This document shows, piece after piece, positions 1 through 6,109 of a stretch of DNA of 21,773 nt. Both the position numbers and the translations under genes were made by a program. Under the pieces are notes generated by a model, which saw only the letters and a list, made by a program, of their open reading frames with translations, was not told the origin of the DNA and made no database searches. Each line of letters starts with the position of its first letter. Within the stretch, counting starts at the first letter, position 1. The stretch comes from Methanobacteriota archaeon (GTDB lineage Archaea > Thermoplasmatota > Thermoplasmata > UBA10834), in the NCBI GenBank assembly GCA_011391345.1, contig JAABQR010000167.1, positions 1-21,773 on the forward strand, in the 5' to 3' direction.

Positions 1-585
1 CAGGAACTCGGTGAACTTCAGGTCGTTGGATATCCCGATCACGCTGACCTTGGCGTTCTTCAGGTCGTCGTTGATCCTGCAGAGATGGTAAAGGACATCG
101 TCCCCGCTCTTGGAGACCAGTTTGTCGATCTCGTCCAGGGCGATGACTATGACCCTTCGCTCCTCGTCGATCTTCTCCCGGAGGATGTTGTAAACTCGCT
201 CGGTGCTCCAGCCTGTGAATGGGATCCTCTGGTCGAAATCCTCGATGAACATGTTGCCTATGTTCTGGAGCACGCCGTACTGCGTGTCTACGATCTCGCA
301 GTTCATGTAGAGGAAATTGACGTTTCGCACATCTGAGCGCGCGCGCTCGATCTCCTTGCCGATGTATTTGATGGTGGCGGTCTTGCCCGTGCCTGTCTTC
401 CCGAACAGGAGCACGTTCGAAGGGCGTTGGCCCTCGAGCGCGGAAACCAGCACCGATGCGAGCTGGTTGATCTGCTCCTCCCGGTGGGGCAATACGTCAG
501 GTATGTACGACGGCCTGAGCACATCCCTGTCACCCTTGAAGACCGACCTCGTTCTGATATACTGTTGGAAGATGGTATCCTGCAT
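1..585 (-). CDS. cdc6: Orc1/Cdc6 replication initiator, N-terminal 195 residues (cut by window edge)
   Basis: Archaeal Orc1/Cdc6 binds origin recognition boxes and loads the MCM helicase. The reading frame is open from the ATG at 585 to the window edge, so the C-terminal part, including the winged helix, is missing. Visible AAA+ parts are the Walker A GKTGTGKT (residues 62-69), Walker B around IALDEID (148-154) and a sensor-1 stretch GISND (184-188). The N-terminus (FQQYIRTRSVF, then VLRPSYIPDVLPHREEQ) is typical of archaeal Orc1/Cdc6. A GGGGAG purine run lies just before the start. The gene diverges from hflX, and the spacer between them carries origin-like repeats, the usual arrangement at archaeal origins. 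The family call is very secure. Which paralogue this is cannot be told from the fragment. Confidence 0.95.
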   Translation of the reverse strand, partial: MQDTIFQQYIRTRSVFKGDRDVLRPSYIPDVLPHREEQINQLASVLVSALEGQRPSNVLLFGKTGTGKTATIKYIGKEIERARSDVRNVNFLYMNCEIVDTQYGVLQNIGNMFIEDFDQRIPFTGWSTERVYNILREKIDEERRVIVIALDEIDKLVSKSGDDVLYHLCRINDDLKNAKVSVIGISNDLKFTEFL

Positions 586-620
586 CTAGCACTCCCCGCA
601 AGGCGAAAAGGCCTTCCCCT

Positions 621-643
621 CCCCCGGCGCTTCCTGTGGAAGC
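621..643 (-). repeat. ORB-like origin box, degenerate
   Basis: On the minus strand the dyad TTCCACAGGAAGC is followed by GCC and a run of five G, the same dyad and spacing as the element at 838-859 and in the same orientation. The two share the ten-base core TTCCACAGGA, which supports a repeated functional site rather than chance. Confidence 0.5.
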
Positions 644-653
644 CGCTCTCGGA

Positions 654-680
654 ATCCACTTGAAACGGTGGGAATTGGGG
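654..680 (+). repeat. Mini-ORB-like box
   Basis: The plus strand reads ATCCACTTGAAACGGTGGG, then AATTGGGG. The core CACTTGAAA resembles the mini-ORB known from methanogen origins, and the G-rich tail follows as in full ORBs. Its orientation is opposite to the boxes at 621-643 and 838-859, and it lies beside the AT-rich patch at 697-717. Confidence 0.45.
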
Positions 681-837
681 AATGACCGGCACCGTACTTA
701 AGCATTAATATTATCCCAGAAGTCCATTTTTTGCGCAGGCCGGGAATTTTCGGGTTTCGCATGAGCCAGCAATATCCGCTTCTTGGCGGTCTGATTCGGT
801 CATGTTCACTCCGCAGATGCGTGCATCGCGCATGGGG

Positions 838-859
838 CCCCCCTTCATTTCCTGTGGAA
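838..859 (-). repeat. ORB-like origin box, best match
   Basis: On the minus strand this reads TTCCACAGGAAATGAA followed by six G. It fits the general archaeal ORB layout, a TTCCA-nn-GGAAA dyad followed after a few bases by a G string. The match is to my memory of the consensus, not an alignment. Confidence 0.55.
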
Positions 860-998
860 TCCGTTGTCGACCGAGGGCAATCATCCGCGGGGGGTATATT
901 TCCATCGGAATCCTCGCATATCCGACCCCGGCTTCTTGTCGAAACTCGTCTACGGAACCCATAATTGCCTACGAACGCCTTACATCGAGATGGATCAG

Positions 999-2288
999 AT
1001 GAGAGCAATAGTGATTTCACGGGTGACGGATATCGAGGAAATCGTATCCTTGCTTGACACTTTACACATCAAAGTAGTCAAGGAGTACGTGCAGAAGAAA
1101 GCCCCTCACCCCACGAGCTATTTCGGTCCGGGTAAGATCGAAGAGATATCAGAAGAAGTGAAGAGCATCGATCCGGACATGATTGTTGTGAACGACGAGC
1201 TCAGGCCGTCTCAACACCACTTCCTCGAGATGAAGTTCCAGAAGGAATGTGTGGATAGGCCTGGAGTCATCCTGAAGATCTTCTCGGAGCATGCATACAC
1301 GCCCGAGGCCATCGCACAGGTGCAACTGGCCAGATTGAGATATGAACAGCCGTTCCTCAGGGAATGGGTCCACAAGGCGAAGAGTGGCGAGCGACCGGGC
1401 TTCCTTGCTGGCGGTGCATACGCCACGGATGTATACTACGAACATGCGAAGACACACATGAAGAAGATAGAATCGAGACTTGAGGAACTGTCAAGGAATA
1501 GAGAAGTCAAGAGGATCAGGAGACATGAAGAAGGTTTCACGTTGGTCTCTCTCGCAGGTTACACGAACGCAGGGAAATCTGCCATGATGAATGCCCTCTG
1601 TTCATCCGAGGTGGAAGTAAGCTCTCAACTATTCTCATCTCTCTCTACAACTACAAGACGAATGAAAGGAGTGAAAGGAAAGGTGCTGGCAATCGATACT
1701 GTGGGATTCATCAAAGACCTCCCTCCAGATTTCATCGATGCTTTCAAGTCGACTATGGAAGAAGTATTCTTTGCAGACCTCATCCTTCTCACCTACGATG
1801 CGAGTGAGGACGATGATTCGATAAGGAGGAAGCTCTGGACCTCTCTCGACATCCTGCTTCCGCATGTCGGAGATGGACACATCCTCGTTGTCGGGACGAA
1901 GGTGGATAAGATAACCCAAAAGAGATCCACACAGGTGGAACAGATGGTCCGGACCTTGGTGAGTCCAAGAGAGGTCGTGATGACATCATCTGTATCTGGA
2001 TATGGATTGGATTTGATTAGAGAGAGAGTCTCAGAGGTCCAAGGACACACCCAAGGGTTTGAGATCACTCTTCCTTTGACTGATGCCAGTTACAGTCTCA
2101 TGTCTAAATTGCACAACGTTGCTGAAGTGTCCCATCGTATCGAGGATGGTCAGATGCGAGCAGATGTATGGTGCAATCCTGTAGACGCGGACAAGGTCAG
2201 GAATTGGCTTTTGGCCGCCGGAGCGAAGATCCTGAAGGACGCTGCCCGAGGGGGCAGAGACGCTCCTGAGCGTCCATCGGAAACGTAG
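999..2288 (+). CDS. hflX: HflX-family GTPase
   Basis: HflX is a ribosome-associated GTPase that in bacteria splits or rescues stalled ribosomes; archaeal members bind the large subunit. The 429-residue product has the N-terminal HflX domain (residues 1-150, with YFGPGKIEEI and the QVQLARLRY region), a charged helical linker (about 150-178) and a G domain. G1 is GYTNAGKS (187-194), G2 the TTTRR stretch (218-222), G3 DTVGFI (233-238) and G4 TKVD (300-303), a tolerated variant of NKxD. I chose ATG 999 because family members start close to this RAIVISRV strand and GAGATGGAT lies just upstream. ATG 990 is possible; the in-frame TTG at 864 would add residues unlike the family. Codon use looks more AT-rich (AGA, TCT, CTT, ATA) than in neighbouring genes. 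Confidence 0.93.
   Translation: MRAIVISRVTDIEEIVSLLDTLHIKVVKEYVQKKAPHPTSYFGPGKIEEISEEVKSIDPDMIVVNDELRPSQHHFLEMKFQKECVDRPGVILKIFSEHAYTPEAIAQVQLARLRYEQPFLREWVHKAKSGERPGFLAGGAYATDVYYEHAKTHMKKIESRLEELSRNREVKRIRRHEEGFTLVSLAGYTNAGKSAMMNALCSSEVEVSSQLFSSLSTTTRRMKGVKGKVLAIDTVGFIKDLPPDFIDAFKSTMEEVFFADLILLTYDASEDDDSIRRKLWTSLDILLPHVGDGHILVVGTKVDKITQKRSTQVEQMVRTLVSPREVVMTSSVSGYGLDLIRERVSEVQGHTQGFEITLPLTDASYSLMSKLHNVAEVSHRIEDGQMRADVWCNPVDADKVRNWLLAAGAKILKDAARGGRDAPERPSET
2242..2274. terminator. Two adjacent hairpins at the hflX 3' end
   Basis: Two perfect stem-loops follow each other: CTGCCC-gagg-GGGCAG (2242-2257) and GACGCTC-ct-GAGCGTC (2259-2274). They lie in the last codons of hflX, facing the convergent gene that ends at 2304. 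They could limit read-through in either direction, but no T-run follows, so termination is only a guess. A further palindrome, AGGGGCCCCT, covers 2287-2296. Confidence 0.35.
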
Positions 2289-2303
2289 GGGCCCCTCTCG
2301 GCC

Positions 2304-2696
2304 TCAGAGCCCGAAATCCTTCTTCTTCTGCAGTACGTCGTCCTCGAACCTCTGCGGCAAGGACCACGCCAGATACTCGATATCGTCCATGTTCCTTACG
2401 AACTTGGCCTTGCTCGGAGTCTTGGTCAGCTCGCTGAGTTTCTTCGTCTTCTTGAGGAAGTCATACAGCCACCATATCCCCACGACGAGACCGAGGGGGC
2501 CAATCACCAGCATCCAATATGTCCACGAACCGATCGGCTCCGTCAGGTCCTTCAGGGGTGCGAGGTAGGATGGAAGGCCCTCCTCGAGGAACACTCCTAC
2601 TATCCCAATGATAGCCACGATACTGAAGAGCACCACGAACATGCCGCTTAGCTCCAATCTGTACTCTGTCAGGAATCCCTTCGGCAACCGATTCAC
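2304..2696 (-). CDS. Small two-TM membrane protein of unknown function (DUF3198-like)
   Basis: The 130-residue protein has two predicted membrane helices (about 18-38 and 58-79) separated by a short acidic and proline-containing loop, then a basic stretch (LKKTKKLSEL) and a soluble tail of about 50 residues with RNMDDIEYLAWSLPQRFEDD. The tail suggests a cytosolic C-terminal domain. From memory it resembles the small archaeal family DUF3198 known from Thermoplasma relatives, but I could not verify this and no function is known. The start is GTG at 2696. A TATA-like TTAAAAT (2724-2730) lies about 25-30 nt upstream, fitting a leaderless transcript. The gene converges on hflX with a 15-nt gap and diverges from the anchored protein at 2750. 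Confidence 0.75.
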   Translation of the reverse strand: MNRLPKGFLTEYRLELSGMFVVLFSIVAIIGIVGVFLEEGLPSYLAPLKDLTEPIGSWTYWMLVIGPLGLVVGIWWLYDFLKKTKKLSELTKTPSKAKFVRNMDDIEYLAWSLPQRFEDDVLQKKKDFGL

Positions 2697-2723
2697 CCTT
2701 GCAACCGATAACCCGAACTCCTC

Positions 2724-2730
2724 TTAAAAT
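2724..2730. promoter_or_regulatory. Shared TATA-like element between divergent genes
   Basis: The sequence TTAAAAT inside CTCTTAAAATG is the only AT-rich stretch in this spacer. It sits about 27 nt from the GTG at 2696 on the minus strand and about 23 nt from the ATG at 2750 on the plus strand. It could serve as a TATA box in either direction, giving leaderless or nearly leaderless mRNAs. Confidence 0.4.
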
Positions 2731-2743
2731 GATTCTCCAACGG

Positions 2744-2757
2744 GGCTGCATGCAGCC
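2744..2757. promoter_or_regulatory. 14-bp perfect palindrome near the predicted transcription start
   Basis: GGCTGCATGCAGCC is a perfect 14-bp palindrome without a spacer, centred about 23 nt after the TATA-like element, and it contains the candidate ATG at 2750. It could be an operator for a dimeric repressor or simply a chance palindrome. Only the symmetry and position are seen. Confidence 0.35.
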
Positions 2758-3436
2758 GTTCGGAATATCTACCCGGAATCGGCTGGCAGCCGTCATGCGC
2801 ATTATCGACGAACGGCTGGGTGCGGTCCTCGTCATAGGCCTGCTGTCCTCGATGGTCCTGCTCGCGTCCTCATCGCTCCCGCCCTCGATGACGGTATCAG
2901 AACTGTGGGGACTGGGCGACGATTCGTCCCTCACGGTCTCCGGACTCCTGGCATCTCTCTGGACCTACGAGTCCGGGTCCGAAGTGATTGTGATCTCGGA
3001 CGAATCGGGCGAACCGACGGTCAAGGTCGTCTGCGCCGTGGGCCCGGGACCCCCTCCCAGCGACACGGTGTCCATCGGGGATCTACTGAAGGTGTCGGGT
3101 GAATGTGTGTTCGATGGTGGCGTCCCTGTAGTGTATTGCGAGTACGGCGACGTGCATATCGTCCGTCAGTCCGAGCAGGTACTGACCCTCGACCTGCTCA
3201 GCGCCGCCTGGAGCCTGTTCGAGGGGGACAGGATCTCTCTGGAGGGCGTGTGTGAGCCAGACGCCTCCGGCGTCCTCAGGCTACGCGACATGGATGGCGG
3301 ATGCAGCATCATGATGTTGCTGGACGAAGGCGTGGACCCCTTGGAGGGGCATGTGCTCGCGGACTGCGTGCTCGTGCTCGACCGAGCTACCATGACCCTC
3401 GTGCTCGAGGTCCGCGCCCTCTCACCGGTCGACTGA
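2750..3436 (+). CDS. N-terminally anchored protein with possible OB-fold domains, function unknown
   Basis: The 228-residue product has one strong hydrophobic segment near the N-terminus (GAVLVIGLLSSMVLLASS) that should act as an uncleaved anchor or signal sequence. The remainder is strand-rich and acidic. It contains two similar units, VSGLLASLWTYESGSEVIVI...VKVSGE-type and DRISLEGVCEP...LRLRDMDG, each with the short strand pattern of OB-fold proteins; this is inferred by eye. No catalytic motif was recognised. Start choice is uncertain: ATG 2750 fits the TATA distance for a leaderless mRNA, whereas ATG 2795 would put the anchor about ten residues in. It precedes tiaS by 50 nt on the same strand and may be co-transcribed. 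I do not recognise the family. Confidence 0.65.
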   Translation: MQPFGISTRNRLAAVMRIIDERLGAVLVIGLLSSMVLLASSSLPPSMTVSELWGLGDDSSLTVSGLLASLWTYESGSEVIVISDESGEPTVKVVCAVGPGPPPSDTVSIGDLLKVSGECVFDGGVPVVYCEYGDVHIVRQSEQVLTLDLLSAAWSLFEGDRISLEGVCEPDASGVLRLRDMDGGCSIMMLLDEGVDPLEGHVLADCVLVLDRATMTLVLEVRALSPVD

Positions 3437-3486
3437 CAACAAGCTTTTCAGGGCAGGCCGCATTGGACTTGCCCGTGCCCGCCACG

Positions 3487-4800
3487 ATGCTCGCGTTCGA
3501 TGACACCGACTCGCCGGACGGCATGTGCACCACATACCTGACCACACTGGTGCTCGAGGAGCTCTCCGATTTGGACCTGCTAGGGTGGCCCAGGCTCGTC
3601 CGCCTTAACCCCAACGTGCCCTGGAAGACGCGCGGCAACGCAGCGGTGTGTCTGCCATTGGGCCATGGCGAGGGACGCGGGAGACTATGCGGCCGACTCG
3701 AGCGTGGAGACATCAGATGGTTCAAGTCCGGCCGTCCTGTCGACCCCGTGGAGCTGCTCGACAGGGCCTCTGCGGTGGTGGAGAGACATGCGCGGTTCGA
3801 GTGCCATACGACCAATCCCGGCGTCGTCTCAGGCATCGTTCGCCCGTCGCCGGCCATGTACTGGCGGGCGGTCCGCGAGGTCGTCCCTCTGGAGGATGTG
3901 GAATCCGAGTTGGCAGCTCGCGGGATCCATTGGCGGAAGTTCAAGGGCGGACGGGGGGTCATAGGGGCATCCGCAGCCATGGCCTGGAGGCCCAGGGACA
4001 GGACATGGGAAGTAATCGCTTACAGGTCCCTCGATAAGGTCGGCACGCCCAGGGACATCGACCTGGAGAGCGTCATCGAAATGGACCAGGGGACTCGCTG
4101 GACCTTCAACAACTACGACCCGGAGAACGGCCACATGGCCATCGCTCCCGGCTCGCCGTGCCCAGTCTTGTTCGGTATCAGAGGCGATTCGCCTCGCGAA
4201 CTGATGTCCGCGAAGGATATGATCCGTGGGGAACCGCCGCACAAGTGGCTCATGTACATGTCGAACCAGGGGACCGAGGACCACATGGTTCGTCGCAGGG
4301 TGCGCGACCTCAGGCCAGGCGATTCTGCGAAGGTCAGCGGAACGGTGTCCGCCCCTCCTACGACGATACCTGGCGGCCATGTAATAGTGCGACTCAGGGA
4401 TGGTGACGAGATAGATGCTGCATTCTACGAACAATCCCGTAGTATGAGGGACGTCGCCCGCGCGCTTCTTCCGGGGGATGAGGTTGTCGCATACGGATCC
4501 GTCAGGTCCTCCCCGAGATCATTGAACGTCGAGAAGCTGCAAGTGGTGAGTCTATCGTCGCACGCGCGCAAGACCGCCAATCCCGAATGCGCCCCATGCA
4601 GGAAGCGTATGGGTTCCATGGGCTCCGGTCAGGGTTATAGGTGCAAGATCTGCGGGGCACGCGCGCCCGCGTCCGCCGCGGTCCTCGAGCCAGTAATCCG
4701 TTCGGTGTCATCGGGATGGTACGAGCCTCCCGTTTCATCCAGGCGCCACCTCCACAAGCCATTACGGCGATTGTCGAGGGGTAACATCAACAAATTATAA
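3487..4800 (+). CDS. tiaS: tRNA(Ile2) 2-agmatinylcytidine synthetase TiaS
   Basis: TiaS attaches agmatine to C34 of tRNA-Ile(CAU) using ATP, so that the tRNA reads AUA; it is archaea-specific and generally essential. The 437-residue product starts with the hallmark FDDTDSPDGMCTTYL (residues 4-18). The central part (about 80-260) includes GVVSG and RPxPAMYW-like stretches. An OB-type domain spans about 265-355 (RPGDSAKVSGTVSAPP..., VAYGSVRSSPRSLNVEKLQ). A C-terminal zinc ribbon shows ECAPC and CKICG (roughly 370-400). Length and domain order match the family. ATG 3487 puts the DDTDSP motif at the usual N-terminal position; in-frame GTG 3475 and TTG 3469 are less likely. No strong ribosome-binding site is visible. 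Confidence 0.95.
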   Translation: MLAFDDTDSPDGMCTTYLTTLVLEELSDLDLLGWPRLVRLNPNVPWKTRGNAAVCLPLGHGEGRGRLCGRLERGDIRWFKSGRPVDPVELLDRASAVVERHARFECHTTNPGVVSGIVRPSPAMYWRAVREVVPLEDVESELAARGIHWRKFKGGRGVIGASAAMAWRPRDRTWEVIAYRSLDKVGTPRDIDLESVIEMDQGTRWTFNNYDPENGHMAIAPGSPCPVLFGIRGDSPRELMSAKDMIRGEPPHKWLMYMSNQGTEDHMVRRRVRDLRPGDSAKVSGTVSAPPTTIPGGHVIVRLRDGDEIDAAFYEQSRSMRDVARALLPGDEVVAYGSVRSSPRSLNVEKLQVVSLSSHARKTANPECAPCRKRMGSMGSGQGYRCKICGARAPASAAVLEPVIRSVSSGWYEPPVSSRRHLHKPLRRLSRGNINKL

Positions 4801-4804
4801 ATAT
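4790..4804 (+). promoter_or_regulatory. TATA box for the thiolase gene
   Basis: AAATTATAAATATGC overlaps the tiaS stop codon and is a clear archaeal TATA element. Transcription would begin near 4825, giving a leader of about 45 nt that carries a GGTGTGA ribosome-binding site before ATG 4872. Confidence 0.55.
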
Positions 4805-4871
4805 GCTCAAGGGAATCATCGCGACAGAGTCCAGCATCTCGGTCGACGGGGTGCTATGGGTGTGATTTGTG

Positions 4872-6047
4872 ATGGGTCAACCTGTGATCGTGAGCGCCAC
4901 AAGGACGGCTGTTGGCAAGTTCGGTGGCGGTCTCAAGGACATGCCTGCGACCAAGATCGGTGCGGTCGTCGTGAATGAGGCGGTCAGGAGGGCCGGCATC
5001 CTGCCAGGGGATGTCGAGGAATGCATAATGGGGAACGTGCTCCCTGCAGGGCTCGGCCAGAACCCCGCGAGGCAGGCTGCGCTGTGGGGCGGGCTGCCCG
5101 ATACGGTGTCCGCGCTCACGATAAACAAGGTCTGCGGCTCGGGCATGAAGTCCGTCATGTTGGCCTCGGACGCGATACTCGCAGGCAAGGAAAAGGTCGT
5201 CGTCGCCGGGGGCATGGAGAACATGTCAAGCGCCCCATATCTCCTTGAGAAGGCGAGGTTCGGGTACAAGATGTTCGACTCCCAGATGGTGGATTCCATG
5301 GTCAGGGACGGCCTCTGGGATGTCTTCAACAACTTCCACATGGGCAACACGGGTGAGATCGTCGCTCAGAGGCACAATGTGACGAGGAAGGATGCGGATG
5401 CGTTCTCGTTCAGGAGCCACCAGCGCGCCCTGGCCGCGATCAAGTCAGGGGCGTTCGACAAGGAGATCGTGCCGGTCGAGATGCCCTCCAAGAAGGGGCC
5501 GGTGAAGTTCGCGACAGACGAAGGCCCAAGGGAGGACACGAACCTCGAATCGCTGGCCAAGCTCAAGCCTGTGTTCAGGGATGATGGGATACTCACCGCA
5601 GGCAATTCATCTAGCATCAACGATGGGGCGTCTGCCCTCGTCGTGATGGACTCAGAGCTCGCACGCGAGAAGGGTATCAAGCCGCTAGTCAGGGTCGTGG
5701 ACTATGTCACGACGGGGACGAAGCCCGAGCTGTTGATGGAGGCCCCCATAGATGCCGCGAAGAAGCTCATGGAGCGCAACTCGGTCAGAATCGGGGACAT
5801 CGACCTGTTCGAGCACAACGAAGCCTTCTCCACGGCATCGATAGCCGTCCAGAGGGCGCTCAAGGTCCCGGACGACAAGTTCAATGTGAACGGGGGCGCG
5901 GTAGCTTTGGGCCACCCGATTGGTTGCAGCGGCGCGAGAATCCTCACGACTCTCATCCACGCCATGGATTCCCGGGACGCGAAGAGGGGTTTGGCCACTC
6001 TGTGCCTGGGCGGCGGGAACGCCGTCGCGATGCTCGTCGAGAAGTGA
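4872..6047 (+). CDS. Acetyl-CoA C-acetyltransferase (bacterial-type thiolase)
   Basis: This enzyme condenses two acetyl-CoA to acetoacetyl-CoA or cleaves 3-ketoacyl-CoA. The 391-residue product has every thiolase landmark: nucleophile Cys88 in VCGSGMK, the NEAF motif, His348 in GHPIGCSG and Cys378 in CLGGG. These positions fall essentially where they do in the classical biosynthetic thiolases of PhaA type. It therefore looks like the bacterial-type enzyme, not the shorter archaeal thiolase that partners with DUF35 and HMG-CoA synthase; neither of those partners is next to it. ATG 4872 follows a GGTGTGA element; a GTG at 4869 is an alternative. It could feed the mevalonate pathway or a fatty-acid/ketone route, and the neighbours do not decide. 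Confidence 0.93.
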   Translation: MGQPVIVSATRTAVGKFGGGLKDMPATKIGAVVVNEAVRRAGILPGDVEECIMGNVLPAGLGQNPARQAALWGGLPDTVSALTINKVCGSGMKSVMLASDAILAGKEKVVVAGGMENMSSAPYLLEKARFGYKMFDSQMVDSMVRDGLWDVFNNFHMGNTGEIVAQRHNVTRKDADAFSFRSHQRALAAIKSGAFDKEIVPVEMPSKKGPVKFATDEGPREDTNLESLAKLKPVFRDDGILTAGNSSSINDGASALVVMDSELAREKGIKPLVRVVDYVTTGTKPELLMEAPIDAAKKLMERNSVRIGDIDLFEHNEAFSTASIAVQRALKVPDDKFNVNGGAVALGHPIGCSGARILTTLIHAMDSRDAKRGLATLCLGGGNAVAMLVEK

Positions 6048-6068
6048 GCCCCGGAAGACACTTAGCTG

Positions 6069-6091
6069 GGCGCGCGCATACGCGACGCGCC
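6069..6091. other. GC-rich stem-loop in the thiolase/peptidase spacer
   Basis: GGCGCG (6069-6074) pairs perfectly with CGCGCC (6086-6091) around an 11-nt loop. It lies 21 nt after the thiolase stop and 18 nt before the candidate TTG start of the next gene. It might shape the shared mRNA or end some transcripts; there is no T-run. Confidence 0.3.
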
Positions 6092-6109
6092 GGAACAGGA
6101 CTGATCAGA

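Larger units (their letters stand above)
586..998. other. Non-coding spacer, candidate replication origin
   Basis: This roughly 400-nt stretch between divergent orc1 and hflX has no convincing gene; short open frames crossing it look like chance. It holds several TTCC-nn-GGAA dyads next to G runs, like archaeal origin recognition boxes (listed separately). It also has an AT-rich patch at 697-717 (CTTAAGCATTAATATTATCC) that could be the unwinding element, followed by ATTTTTTG at 726-733. Archaeal origins usually lie directly upstream of an orc1/cdc6 gene with ORBs flanking an AT-rich segment, so location and content agree. The repeats and AT patch are visible; origin activity is inferred. Promoters for both flanking genes must also lie here. 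Confidence 0.6.

Noticed and set aside
864..998. Extending hflX upstream to the in-frame TTG
   Set aside because: The added 45 residues are unlike HflX N-termini and would cover part of the origin-like spacer; ATG 999 matches the family start.
586..998. tRNA or small RNA gene in the orc1/hflX spacer
   Set aside because: I found no T-arm-like GGTTCRA sequence, no cloverleaf pairing and no long stable stem.
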